NCBI GenBank assembly: GCA_022494885.1
Contig: JAGVSM010003970.1
Location: 88,606 to 152,605, forward strand
Source: Micrasema longulum
Taxonomy: Eukaryota > Arthropoda > Insecta > Trichoptera > Brachycentridae
DNA length: 64,000 bases
Direction of reading: 5' to 3'
The notes beneath the pieces were generated by a model that saw only the letters and a program-made list of their open reading frames with translations, ran no database searches and was not told the origin of the DNA. Position 1 is the stretch's first letter, and each line of letters starts with the position of its first letter. Positions 21,990 to 33,334 of this stretch are shown in pieces. Position numbers and translations under genes: made by a program.

Positions 21990-22600
21990 TCCCTCTTCTT
22001 GTTAGTCTTCTGGGCAGACGGCAAACGGCCGGGATTTCGTGGGCAATGGTATACGGGATTTTGGGATTTTATTCCGTTTAACTTCTTGACTCTAGATTCT
22101 GCCTCTTTTGGGTTTCCCTGCGATTGCCTTTTGTACTTTCATCTCTGACGTTCTGAGCAGTTATCTGGTTTTTCTATTTAGTTTTTCTATTTGGTTTTTC
22201 TACTTAATTTTTCGTATTTTTTTTATTTTCTCTCTATCTATCCTCGCACCGTTGTATACACCATGATTTGGTCTGACACACGTTTTGTATATCCGAATTA
22301 TGTTTCCAATAATCATGTGTTCATTGCACCATACGACATTTCTTAGGCATCCAGATGTTTACTAACTGAGATGGATATGTTCTCATCATCACTATGGCAG
22401 CATCATCTGCATGGCATGTGATGTTAATTGACCTTATCTCCCTTAGTAGATTCACTACTTTTTTTATTCTCAAAAGCGTTTTTTTATATATATTTATTTT
22501 GCTTGTGTAAGAAAAGGTTTCAGGTGTATATATTGTTGTTGTATATTTAGTTATAAAGGTGCTGAACTTGCTTTGTTTCTTTGTTGTTCTCAATATGTGT
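21990..22600 (-). mobile_element. Decayed LINE reverse transcriptase fragment
   Basis: The minus frame contains INITCHADDAAIVM, which resembles the (Y/F)ADD catalytic box of reverse transcriptases, followed by a frame-broken stretch. Only this motif supports the call. Confidence 0.4.
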
Positions 22601-22934
22601 TATTTTCTAAATATTAATATTATTTACGTCCCGAATTGAGTTTTTGTAACTCCTGGGAATGTAATTCAACGTATTATACTTGTAAAATACTTTGTGTAAT
22701 ATGATTTATAAAAAATTAAAAAAATTAAATATGGATACCATATATTTATACCATCTCGTTATATCTGGGGCGTGGATTTAAAAGGGGCAATGTCAGATTT
22801 CATGTTTTTCTTGGCACCATTTTGTAGAGTGATAGTATTAGTAAAACTTAGCAGTTCACAATGGAGTCCTGGTGCCCACCCTGATGTATGGGAGCAATGT
22901 GTGAACTTAGGAAAACGGGGATGAAAGTTATTAT

Positions 22935-23105
22935 ATAAAATATTGTTGATAAATCCACCTGGTCCATGAAGAAGTATAGAAATTGAAAAAATAACATTTT
23001 TAGGCGTTGCCTAGTATGTAGGTGAAATAATTCAATTAGATGAATCTCACCCGCATAAATAAAGGTTTCAGCTCTTTAACTTCACAAAAATCAACAGAAA
23101 TAACG
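22935..23105 (-). repeat. R repeat, subtype B, right part
   Basis: Reverse complement of the family's 3' half: GTTGATGTTTGTGAAGTTAA-type, AAAGAGCTGAAACC, GGGTGAGATTCATC, GGTGGATTTATCAACAA. The left half is missing. Confidence 0.65.
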
Positions 23106-23194
23106 TTCAAAGTGAATATGATCTTCGTCCCCCTTCCCGCATCCAGTGATGCTTAGGGCGCTGTATTGCCGGTCTAAATCCAGCGTAGTTTTAT

Positions 23195-23830
23195 TTACTT
23201 ATTCATGTTTTTTCTCTTACAAACTATAATTAATAATAAAAATAATGTGACCTCACTGGGGGGTAACCCGAGCCCAGGACACTTAACAATATTCTTTTTT
23301 TTTTTAATATTTTTAAATTTGAGAATAAACAAAGAAAACTAACTTAATAAACAAAGATAATTAACAAAATATTCAGACAGTTTTAAACACTACGTATTTA
23401 TGTTTATAATTAATTTATGTGAATCTATATTGTTTATATTACAAAACGCACAATGAAAGAACAAAAACCTAACATAAGCCATACACTTGTGGAGCAGTTG
23501 ATTCAATATTGGTATGGGCGAATGGGACAATCCATTTTACTTCTACCTAGCTCCACTGTCCATTTTGTTATAGACTTTTTAAACATTTTCTCGTTACTGG
23601 TTGTTTTAATAGATAGTGGAAGTAGGTTATAGATTTTAATTGAATAATACTCAAAATTCCTTTGTCCGAAAGTGGTATTAGTTTGTCCGAAAGTGGATAA
23701 GTGGTTTAAGTTGTCTTTGTGTTGAGGATCTTGTGATAATATTATTTGAATGTGATGTATTGTAGGGGTTATATATTTTATTTGGGTAAGAGAAGTTTTT
23801 GAATCTGTAAGTGAGATTGAGTTTGATCTT
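23195..23830 (-). mobile_element. LINE C-terminus and 3' UTR
   Basis: The minus strand reads NTTFGQRNFEYYSIKIYNLL, LPLSIKTT...MFKKSITKW, a LINE RT C-terminus, then a 3' UTR ending in A-rich sequence at 23195. Its UTR recurs on the plus strand at 47265-47525, which lacks about 100 internal bases. A direct 20-bp duplication (TTTGTCCGAAAGTGG units, 23661-23697) lies in the coding part. Confidence 0.65.
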
Positions 23831-23834
23831 TGTT

Positions 23835-23962
23835 ATATAAAGGTAAGGCGGTCAGTTTTACGCTTCAGGTGCCAGTCCGAGAACAATGAAAAATTTCAGT
23901 TCAAAAACCCTTCAAAATCAATATTCCACTTCCACCCTGCCAGGAATCGAACCCGGGAGCGC
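23835..23962 (-). mobile_element. tRNA-derived SINE, family 3
   Basis: The minus strand has a B box in CCCGGGTTCGATTCCTGGCA, then GGGTGGAAGTGGAATATTGA and GGACTGGCACCTGAAGCGTA. The tRNA 5' head is cut off at the junction with the M1 element, which suggests the SINE or the MITE broke the other. Confidence 0.65.
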
Positions 23963-23964
23963 TG

Positions 23965-24905
23965 TTCTGAATCTTCTCTCCCTTCTAGAGAGCGACTTAT
24001 TTGTGTTTTTTGCATGCGGCTACACTTTGCTTCATACATGGCCACACTGATGATTAAATTTGTTGCAACCGAGAGAGAAAACATTTTTGAGAAGGAAATA
24101 TGGGAGTCTAGGCATTAACAAGGCTTATGACCTGTCATTGGCTGTTTTTATTTTATTTATTATTTTTATTCCGATAACAAATTTAAAAAAATGTTACTAC
24201 TAAATACAATTTTTTACATTAATTAAATACATATATTTACATTAACGTATCCCATTACGTAAAATAAATAAACAATCCTTGAGTACATAATGGGGAGTGA
24301 CGTCTTACAAAAGTTTATTTTATTTTAATTATTTATATTTTTAGGATAACATATATAAATTACAAAAAATATATATAAACGGTGTTTTTAATCAGTGCTA
24401 CATAAAGAAGAACTATAACTGTAACTTTTCACTTCTTTCTTAAATATATTGTATTAATGACTGTAAGTGGCCATTTTACACACTGTGTAACATTCACCAT
24501 TCTGCCTATGTTTAAACATCCACATTTTCTCAAATCTTCCATCTGTTGACTTTTGTGAAGTAAAAGAGCTGAAAATATATCCTTTTCTCTCTCTGTTGCA
24601 ACAAATTTAGATCTAAATAACTCCAAAGTGGATTTCATTATTTTTTCTTTTGTATTTTCTGTTCATGTTTACCTTCTTAAATAAAAATAAAACTTAAAAA
24701 AACATTATTGCGACCTTTAGCATTACCCAAAACACTAACGTTGAATTGACCAAACCGTACTTTTTTTTTCAATTTTTTAAACAGTATATGCATTATTTGA
24801 CGTTTGATCATCAGTGTGGCCATACATGAAACAAAGTGTAGTCACATACAAAAAAAAACACAAATTACTCACTATATAGGAGGATTAGAAGATTTAGAAT
24901 ACCAA
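23965..24905. repeat. M1 element, copy 3, split by an R repeat
   Basis: The left terminus GTTCTGAATCTTCTCTCCC and TTTGCATGCGGCTACACTTT, CATGGCCACACTGATGATTA stop at about 24055 and the element resumes near 24705 (GACCTTTAGCATTACCCAAA), ending AGAATACCAACCCTG, the inverted terminus. Between lie an R element and AT-rich sequence. Confidence 0.6.
24055..24615 (+). repeat. R repeat, subtype A, inserted in M1 and itself interrupted
   Basis: Ends are inverted copies: TAAATTTGTTGCAACCGAGA at the left and TCTCTCTGTTGCAACAAATT at the right. The core (GACCTGTCATTGGCTG, GTAACATTCACCATTCTGCC, AAAGAGCTGAAA) is split at about 24150-24465 by unrelated AT-rich sequence. Confidence 0.65.
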
Positions 24906-26189
24906 CCCTGAACCTCTAGAATGGTTAAACGAACACGTCAACCACTATACGATGAAGCGGACTTACCTCTTTTCGGTTTTTTATTCAAGATTTTTACCCG
25001 AGAGCACCCATTGATTTGAAATCTCTCATACAGGGTTCTAGTTCTATTTCACACATATAACTGTATTCTACATCCGCCTGGACACAGAACAAGAAATGAT
25101 TCTAATCAACACATTATATGGCCTAATTTTGAGATTTACCGATATATTTTTTTTCTGAACACCTATCATATAATGCGTTTATTTTTTTAAAAATAAAATC
25201 CAAACGTTTCAAGCTCTGGTGCTTTTTTAATATTACCTACATGCCATTATCAAAAACCTCAATTAAAAATGACCCTTAAATGCGTCATGACGAAATTTTT
25301 ATCATACCAAATATTTAGGTATAATTAATTGAAATCATGAATAGTGGAGTATTTATTTAATCCGGTAATAATTTAGAGAGTTCATCTATGGATTTAAGAG
25401 AAAAGAAAAATAAAATCCACCTTTTGTCTATGATTTATGTCTATTGAAATTTTGAATGCGCGCGTTTGTAATTTCTGGAGCTTTACAAAGTTTTATATTT
25501 AAATTTCTCGGTTATTTTTTTTTTTTCAAAGGCAACAGAAGTTAAAATGTGGAGAAAAAACTTTAGTATACATACATGTATATTTACTTTATGTTAAAAA
25601 ATCTAATTCAATAAAGCGATTGTGAATGGCATATATTTACATGAATTTACATAATCATTCAATTTTTTTTTTATGACATTATGATTTTATTTTTCTCCCA
25701 AAGTACACCTTAAAATACACCATAAAACCTTGTTTTGTAATGCAATACAAAAAATCATACATTTAAGGGTAAACAATGTTTTTTCGATGTAAAAAATTCG
25801 GAAACGAACACCATTAAATAATGCTGAGTACACTCTTTTGTTTTCCACTTTTATCTGTCAAATTTTTCACTTCATTTAAAAAATGTTTAAGTACTCACGA
25901 TTTTCACGACCATTTTGTTTCTAGATCCTTCCACAGCTGACAATATGACACTGCGTACAATCGGTCAACTGACATGCTTTTATATGAATCTTCACTGACT
26001 TGTCTGATTCCACAATTTTAACATTTTGAATAGAATAAACATGATCATTGAGACAATTAAACAAATGTGCTTTTGAGTTTTATAGAAAATGAACGCACGC
26101 TCTGCGTTCTTTTGCATATTTTTTTCATTAGAATATTGACCTGTCTTAAAGTACATCGTAAAAAGGACGAGATACAGTATGTATTATTA
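24906..26189. other. Intergenic, nothing recognised
   Basis: No coding, RNA or transposon signal that I can name. 24950-25080 has a TTCTAGTTCTATTTCACA motif also present near 62300-62315 just before a LINE, so part of it may be LINE-derived. Confidence 0.35.
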
Positions 26190-26285
26190 AATTTATAGGC
26201 AACCCTCATTGTTTAATCGCTAAGAGGCTCTCCTTAGTGCGGGAGTTCCGGGTTTTATTCCTGGTGAGATCACGGGGTATTTTTA
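26190..26285 (+). mobile_element. SINE-like tRNA-head fragment, family 4
   Basis: CCTCATTGTTTAATCGCTAA, CTCTCCTTAGTGCGGGAGTT, CCGGGTTTTATTCCTGGTGA. Second copy at 20985-21085. Confidence 0.55.
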
Positions 26286-26339
26286 CAAATAAGGAATAAC
26301 ATTGAAAGTACCTTTATTCAATATTTGGGCCCCTTAGGT

Positions 26340-26760
26340 ATAATTAAATAAAAATTATGTTTCATACAAAGATGTTCAGCTCGATGTATAAAAATAAATT
26401 AGAACATATCTATCTAGCAAGATTTTCATCTGTTGATGGCCTAGTTGTGCCAAAATTAAAAAATAAATATGGACAGCGTACGTTGGATTATATTGTTCCT
26501 AAAACATTAAATATGTTGCCACTTAACTTAAAAACACGTCATAATAAAAATAAAATAAAAAATATTTATTATTTTTGTAAAACAATCTTTAACTCAGTAT
26601 TTTTATCTCTCATTAAATACATTTTTATATTTTCTTTTTAACCTTTTCTTTTATTTCTTTGTTTTATTTTTTATTTTTTTAGATCTTAATTTTAATACGT
26701 AGGGTTATTTACCCCGTTCTAAGCGGTCAAAAAAATATTTAAAAAAACAGTAATCAATTT
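26340..26760 (+). mobile_element. LINE reverse transcriptase C-terminus and tail
   Basis: Translation contains LARFSSVDGLVVPKLKNKYG, QRTLDYIVPKTLN, the P-K-NKYG-R-L-Y-P--LN pattern near the end of jockey-like LINE RTs. The 3' part has a TACCCCGTTCTAAGCGGTC motif, then A-rich sequence. Confidence 0.65.
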
Positions 26761-27190
26761 ATAGAAACAGTTATAAAGGTGGACAAAGTGAAAAACAAAG
26801 TAAAAACGTGGTAAATAATGTAGTAAAACATAGTAAAAAATGTAGTTAAAATATAGTAAAAAACATTAAATATATTTGTAAATATAAATATTTCTAAACT
26901 CAGTAAAATGCGAAGTAAAAACAGAATACATAGAAAGAAACATATTTCAAGTCATAATAAAAAAATAAATGTATGTGTATAGCCAAAAGCATATTTCAAA
27001 AAACATAGCAGAATACCAAGTAGAAAGATTAAAAAAAACAAAGTAAAAAATAAAGTAAAAGGTGTTATTTTAAAAAAATGTGTTAGTATATAGTAAACAA
27101 AACAATTTTTTAAATAAAAAAAAAATACATCCTAAAAACAAACTAAAATGTCAAAAGGATCTTAAAAAATTAAATCAGTAAAAAACTAAA
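26760..27190 (+). repeat. A-rich degenerate repeat tract
   Basis: Dense AGTAAAA-like words (ACAAAGTAAAAA, ATAGTAAAAAA, AAAGTAAAAGG) with very few C bases on this strand for over 400 bp. It follows a LINE tail and may be an expanded retroelement tail. No open frame. Confidence 0.55.
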
Positions 27191-27384
27191 CATGTAAATA
27201 CATTTTTTCCTATGTTTAAAATATATTCAAGTAAATGGCTATTCTTTAAGTTTAATTGTATTATTTTTCTCTATTTTCCTACTTTCAAAAAAAAATTAAA
27301 CAATTTTATCTGGTTTTGTTGAGTTTTTTCTTTTCTGTCTTCTTAATAATATTTTTAATTTTTCAAAGCATCAAAAACAAAGTA

Positions 27385-27440
27385 ATATATGAATGACCTG
27401 TCATTGGCTGGTTTAATTTATCCAAAATAAACCAGCTAAT
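27385..27440. repeat. R repeat core scrap, inverted pair
   Basis: GACCTGTCATTGGCTGGTTT is followed within 20 bp by its near reverse complement AAACCAGCTAATGACAG, a tiny foldback form of the R core. Confidence 0.6.
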
Positions 27441-27620
27441 GACAGCCATTCTTATATTTTACCCAAAATATTTCAATTTTGAGGACTATTTTCAACGAGT
27501 TGTAAATAACTCACTATTGGAAAACGGAAATCAAGTTGAGGTAGAGTGGGGATCGAACCTCGGACCTCTGGTATATTATAATTCTACGGCCATAAGACAT
27601 AACACATGTTTGGCCTTTTG
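27440..27620 (-). mobile_element. tRNA-derived SINE, family 1
   Basis: The minus strand has the B box in CCGAGGTTCGATCCCCACTC, and the body CAACTTGATTTCCG..., GAGTTATTTACAACTCG, as in the 8258 copy. It is followed (in minus sense) by the R scrap at 27385-27440, the same SINE-R adjacency as at 8258-8762. Confidence 0.7.
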
Positions 27621-27982
27621 ATTTAAAGGGCCGCAAGCGCAACTTGGATCAAGAAAAAAAAATGGAGTCTACCCCTGAATCCTCCGTAACCTGAATATCA
27701 CCATAAGTGTGTAACAAAATCAACGCTCTAGTGCTCATAGTTTAGGGAGAAAATACGAGAATACGTTTGTATTATGAAACATCAGACCGTGCATCTGCCA
27801 AATCCCCCTTTAGGATTTTTTTTTGTCTTTAAATAGTACAAAAATAATAAATGAATGTCCTAATATTAACTTATATCTAATTATTATTAAAACATATAAT
27901 CATTTTTAACATTTCTAAACAACATACGTACCTACACTTAAAAAGAAAACTTCTATAAAGCTAACACGAATAAGATTACTTT
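27621..27982. other. Intergenic, nothing recognised
   Basis: No coding or repeat signal identified. Confidence 0.3.
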
Positions 27983-28385
27983 TTAAAATTTATCTGCTAA
28001 ACACATGTTTTTTAATTGACATTTAAATGAAATAATATTTTTTTGCTCTCTTATTTCCAATGGTATTTCCTTATAATATAACTGTACAGCTCGGTGCATC
28101 AATGAGTTCTGTGTACTTGTTTTCCTACAAAATGGTAGTCTTACTTCATGTTTATTTCTTGTTTTATATACATGTTCACATTGATTAGAAAAAACCTTTT
28201 GAGTCAACTCTTTTGAGGTATAACCATTAATCATTTTATGAACAAAAAAAAAACATTACATCAAAATATATTAGTTGACGTACTGTCATAATTTTTGCTT
28301 GTTTCAGCATCAACTTTATTCTAGTGTATTCATTTTTTCTCAAAATTACTCTCACAGCCCTATTCTGCAGAACAGTAAGTTTATT
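27983..28385 (-). mobile_element. LINE reverse transcriptase C-terminus
   Basis: The minus frame: AVRVILRKNEYTRIKLMLKQ, IMTVRQLIYFDV, FVHKMINGYTSKEL, KTRNKHEVRLPFCRKTSTQN, YYKEIPLEIREQ. This is the ordered C-terminal third of a jockey-like RT, with a small break near 28235. 5'-truncated. Confidence 0.75.
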
Positions 28386-28414
28386 TTAAATTCAGCCGTG
28401 AACACTGCTTGAAT

Positions 28415-29252
28415 CATAGAATTCAGAATTGTCCAGAAGCGGCATATGTACATCAAACATAAGGCGACTCAACTACCCTTAATCGAGTATTTTTACGTTT
28501 TGACCCATTAGTTTCTTTGTAGACGTCGCTCAGTACGTAACTCCCGATTGGAATTCAACTTTGCCGTGTTGTGTCGTTTTAAAGTATAGAAATGCTACTG
28601 AGGGTGAGATCACATTTTATGTGTAAGTAGCAAATGCATGTGTACTCAGCAAATGAATTACTCAAAAAAAAATAATTCCACCTGTCAGATTTTCAAAGAA
28701 AACAAAATGGACGTTTCGTTAGTATTGCCAGGGTATTAAATTTTTTACGCTACTTTTTATTAATAACAACATTAGTTTTCATTGATTTAGTGGAATTTCA
28801 GTTTATTTTTTGCTCATCTAATGAGAGAACTAACGAAAATTGTACCTTTCGGATTAAACAACGCCGTGGTGGATATTTGACCGACATTATTTTTAAAACA
28901 TCAAATATTATTTAACATGATATAAAAATTTGTTTTATTTTTTAAATTTTAAAGTTCATTAATTCAATTACTCTTATTAAATGACCCTTTACTTATCTAC
29001 TCTGTTGCGTCAATCAATATTTCCACGCATAAAATTTTAGAGAAATTAACAATTTTTTTATTTTGAAAAATATGATTATCTTACATTTGTATTATGGTTA
29101 TATTTTTCGCGATCTGGCAAAATTGCGCGGCGACTTCAAGCATGCGCGTGGTGAAAGTGGGGCAGAGTGGGGGGATTTTTGTACACAGTCCGATGTATTC
29201 AAATATGATTCTACGTTCCTTCTGGACTATTCTTATTTCCTTAATTCTATGG
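28415..29252. repeat. ~0.84 kb TIR element, family T1, copy 2 (inverted)
   Basis: Begins CATAGAATTCAGAATTGTCC and ends GGACTATTCTTATTTCCTTA ATTCTATG. The interior is the reverse complement of 11171-11975 block by block. The two copies differ by many substitutions and small indels. No transposase. Confidence 0.75.
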
Positions 29253-29264
29253 CTTGAATACTTA

Positions 29265-29688
29265 ATATCGGGGGTTAAGGGTCATAAGGGCGAAACTACA
29301 AAAACACAGTTTTGAGATAAATAATAAAACAGTTTTCAAAAAAAAATACTGTCTTTTAAGGGTAACAAATAAAGAAAATAAAAAATACAGTTAATAGAGC
29401 ATAAAATGTTTTAGAGACAAAAATATGAAACTACGCTTTCGTCTATATGACCCTAACTTGCGCTTACATTAGTAAATTAATAAAATGATGTAAAAGGTAT
29501 TTTATTCTCCTGACTTTAAACAAAATGCTTCATTTGTAGTTTCACACAAATTTATCTAGGTAACTACTTATCGGATGAGTTTCATCTTTTTGTCACTAAC
29601 AGGATATTTTGTTTGGATATTAGATTAGTACTTAACACAAAACAGCATTTTTTGTAGTTTCGCCCTTATGACCCTAAGCCCCCGATAT
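29265..29688. repeat. 424-bp MITE with nearly perfect 40-bp inverted ends
   Basis: The left end ATATCGGGGGTTAAGGGTCA continuing TAAGGGCGAAACTACAAAAA is repeated inverted at the right end with two mismatches in 40 bp. The interior is AT-rich and non-coding. It lies 12 bp right of the T1 element. No clear target duplication was found. Confidence 0.8.
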
Positions 29689-30527
29689 ATTTTAAATGAT
29701 TCAGTCAGATCTAAATAAATATTACACATAATCATGATAAAGACGACGAATCAGGAAATCCCATTCACCAGGAATTATTTTTGGTAGGTATGTAGGCTCT
29801 TAATTGAAGAGTAAATAATATACTTTTGAATCGAATTTTTTTTTATAGTACATAGAGGTTGTCGTATGACATATTATTTGATTATTATTTTGTATAAATA
29901 AATTTTCATCTCATTTTAATAATATCAAGTAAAAAGCCCTAAAGATGTTCGATTGTAAACCTTTTTAAAAAGGATCATCGATAATTGGTTTATACAATTC
30001 ATTAGTTCGTAGTAATTTGGAATTTGGATGTGTCGTCTGGTCACCACATTACATAACTCACATAAATTTAATTGGATCTGTGCAAAAAAAACTTCCTAAC
30101 ATTTTTTTTGGCACTTTACGTCACTGCTTGGGTAAGTTCCATGCATTTTTTTTTCTCAAACCTTAAATATAAAGCCTTTGTAAAACCCTTTCAAGATCAA
30201 ATACCTACAAAAGAAAGTCAGTGTCGCATTTTTCGCACATCCGTCGTTGTTCTACGATCACGACGATATTTCCTCAACTCCATCTGTTGACTTAATAAAA
30301 CAATGATCATAATCTAAATTGATGTTAAATTTATATTAAATGTCATGATTGGTAATATTATTTTGTAACCAGATTACACAAGCGAATGAAACAGTTTTTG
30401 CTATTGTTCGCGAGATTGCAATTTCGATATTTTTTATTTTATTTACGGAGATTGTTCATTTATACAATTTATAGGGATGAACATTACAATATAAGAACAG
30501 TAAACATAAGATACATCAAGACAAGAT
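29689..30527. other. Intergenic, nothing recognised
   Basis: Short open frames only (for example 30072-30290); none resembles a known protein. No repeat structure identified. Confidence 0.35.
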
Positions 30528-31326
30528 CAGTAGCTCACTCACAAATAACTATCGACGTGCTAATAAGCGACGTGATAACAATTTCTCACCATGGTTGTTT
30601 TCGCGATCAAAATCAAACATCTGTGAACACCTAATATTAAATATCAAAATATTTACGTTTCGCGACGTATAATCCTGTTGCGCACTCACATATTTTAATT
30701 TCACCGGTGTAAATATGGAAAATATTCCAAAACTGCTATTTCTATTTATTATTATTTATATCACTACAGAGATGGGTAGAATTTTTGTTTCAAGATTATG
30801 GATATTCGAGCGTTTACAGGGCTTATGACCTGTCATAGGTTGGGTTCAAGTGGCCACTTTTATGTAGAATTCTACAACTACTCCCCCTTGGGATAAAACC
30901 CAGAATTGTGTGTGTATAAATATGTAAATATATATACACATACCAAAAATAATATTGTATTTATTTATTATTTATCATGCTATTCATTGCATTTTGCTGG
31001 CGGTTGGCAAGTCAAATGTTAAGAAAAGCATTCGCCATAGTAATTGTAAGTTAATGTTCCCTTTTTTGTATTAGATACTCTTTAATATTTTGCAAATGCA
31101 AAATATTGTATTATTTTTTATAGTAAACGCCGATTTTTCGCTAGTGAATTGTATTTATTTACGAGGAAAACAAAAAACAAACCGAAACGAGCTTTGACTT
31201 AGAGATTACACACGCGTTGACTTATGACTGCGATAACTTAAACATGTTCATTATTTTTCATTGTGATCGCTCAAATGCTAAGCATGTTTTTAAGCACGTC
31301 GATAGTTATTTGTGATTGAGCTACTG
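30528..31326. repeat. TIR element, family T2, copy 1
   Basis: Starts CAGTAGCTCACTCACAAATA ACTATCGACGTG and ends with its reverse complement CACGTCGATAGTTATTTGTG ATTGAGCTACTG, about 32 bp. The CAGTAG ends resemble hAT-type termini, but the flanking 8-mers (GACAAGAT, GACTATTT) match only partly. A shorter copy in opposite orientation lies at 33335-33808. An R core scrap (30793-30860) sits inside. No transposase. Confidence 0.75.
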
Positions 31327-31344
31327 GACTATTTATTTAGTGCT

Positions 31345-31616
31345 CGATTAAATCGTTGTTAACTTAAACCAAATAAGTCCAGATCTGGTATTGAGTTGAC
31401 AATACGACTAAGACGGGTCATTGGAGAATTAAGGCCATAGTTTGTTCTATGCTGATCGATGAACAGTACTTCATTGTTCCTCAACCTGCGAGTCGGAATA
31501 TAGAATTTTACATGTCCCAGTAATGATGGAATATCGATTATACTATTTAGTATGCCGAACATATAATTAGAAAGTGTGACAATATCCCTCATAAGCCAAC
31601 GACATAAGCCCACCAT
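31345..31616 (-). mobile_element. LINE reverse transcriptase C-terminal fragment
   Basis: The minus frame: SNYMFGILNSIIDIPSLLGH, VKFYIPTRRLRNNEVLFI, HRTNYGLNSPMTRLSRIVN. The R-TNYG-NSP-R pattern is typical of the end of certain insect LINE RTs and is related to the motif in 62340-62697. Truncated at both sides. Confidence 0.75.
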
Positions 31617-31617
31617 G

Positions 31618-32042
31618 TAATAGGGAAAAATCGCGTTTTTTTCACAATTTTAAATAAATAAGGGTAAAATATTGTCTAGTAAAAACAAATTAATTTTTAC
31701 TAGCATATTTTTTTTTTTTTAATTTATAATTTTTACTTCCCGCATTGCATGGCCACGCCCCTAATACTTCACGATTCGGGTAAATGTTGAACTTTGTTTG
31801 AGGCTGTTTAAAATTAAACAGAACATCGGCACGAATCTTGACGTTTTTTTTACATCACACTTTCAAGGACAAACATGTCGCGTGTTTGTAAAGAAATATT
31901 TATTCAGTTTTATTTTTAAAATTATATATGAAAACATTTCCCCACGATATCCATATTGATTTTGAAAATAACAACTAATTTTTCTAAATGCATTTCACAT
32001 ATTTTTATCGGTATTCGTAGAATGTTATATTTCCCTATTTGC
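31618..32042. repeat. ~425-bp TIR element with AATAGGGAAA ends
   Basis: Starts AATAGGGAAAAATCGCG and ends TATTTCCCTATTT. Its left half recurs at 17218-17430 in direct orientation and its right half at 9549-9660 inverted. Contains GGCCACGCCCCTAAT. Non-coding, non-autonomous. Confidence 0.6.
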
Positions 32043-32400
32043 CAAACTCACGGTGAAAGAGGCAATGAAAGCTGTGAAGTCAATTCATATCGCAGTTTAT
32101 GAAATTGAAAACAAAAATAATATTTTTTTATTGTTGTTTTAGTATGAGCGAAAGCGATGGGAAAACCCTCGGTCTTTAAAACTGTTGTCGGGTATTTTTT
32201 ATTTTATTTTTATTTATTAAGGAAAAACAACAGTTGTTATATAAGAATACAAAATATAAAAAATAGTACATACATCCAGTTAAAGTTTTTCACAAATATA
32301 ATGAGAGAACATGTTACACAGTAAAGAGAAAAATAATACATTATATAAGACATGAGAGAAAAAAAAGAGCTCTTAAGAAGGTTAAGGGATGAGAAAATAG
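32043..32400. other. Intergenic, nothing recognised
   Basis: AT-rich, no recognised feature. Confidence 0.3.
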
Positions 32401-32521
32401 AGTAGAGGAGTGGAGGAGTGGAGGAGTGGAGGAGTGGAGGAGTGGAGGTGGAGGTGGAGGTGGAGGTGGAGGGAGTGGAGGAGTGGATGAGTGGAGGAGT
32501 GGAGGAGTGGAGGAGTGGGAT
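32401..32521 (+). repeat. G-rich minisatellite (GGAGTGGAG units)
   Basis: About 13 units of GGAGTGGA(G), with a central (GGAGGT)n-type run GGTGGAGGTGGAGGTGGAGG. The many GG pairs on one strand could form two-tetrad G-quadruplexes. It stands alone in AT-rich DNA. Confidence 0.85.
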
Positions 32522-33334
32522 TTTTATAATATAGTTGACCAATTCAAAATTTTGATATTATAATAAAATAAACATAATTAAAGGAACATAAACTTATTAC
32601 ACACTGACAAATGTTTTATTTTACAGTGTTTCAAAAAGTTTTTTTTGAAGTCACAAAATTTTGTATTAAAAATATATAAATGGGGACAAAGTAAATTAAA
32701 TTTGGAGCAGCTACGATAAATAAACGAGTTTTGAACATATTTTTTTTTTGACAATAAATTATAAAAAAATTAGCTTGTGTTGATTTTACGGGACAATTGA
32801 TTGAAATACGCTCCAAGAGATATGGACTATCGATAAAATTGTTTGAAATTTTGAAGAGGAAAGACAGATTGTGAAGGGAATGCTTTCACACGCTTCATAA
32901 CTCCTCGGGGGTGTAATACAGCTTTTGTCTATAAACATCTGGACATAAGCAATTTATTGTTCCGTTAAATACATTTAACTTTCATTTTCTAGTGCAAACG
33001 GGACATTAAATCATTCAGTGACTAAAATTTGCTCAATTTTACTTTTAAGCCAAAAACTTAAGTCATTATTTGTTTTTTTACGTACATAATTAATTGCCGT
33101 GTTTTATGAAGTGAGAACACATTGCTGGCAGTCTATAATTATTTGAATAAACACTATAATATCTACGAATATAGTATGTTGTCATACGAATATAGAATAC
33201 AGTATGAGAATGGATATCTTTTTACATGAAAAAACACAGCCTTCGCCTTTAAAAATCGCTTAAAATGCATTATTATTTCGTATATTTATCCTTGGATGTT
33301 ATAAATATAATTATTATTCTAATCAAAGACCAAT
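32522..33334. other. Intergenic, nothing recognised
   Basis: No coding or mobile sequence recognised. Confidence 0.3.
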
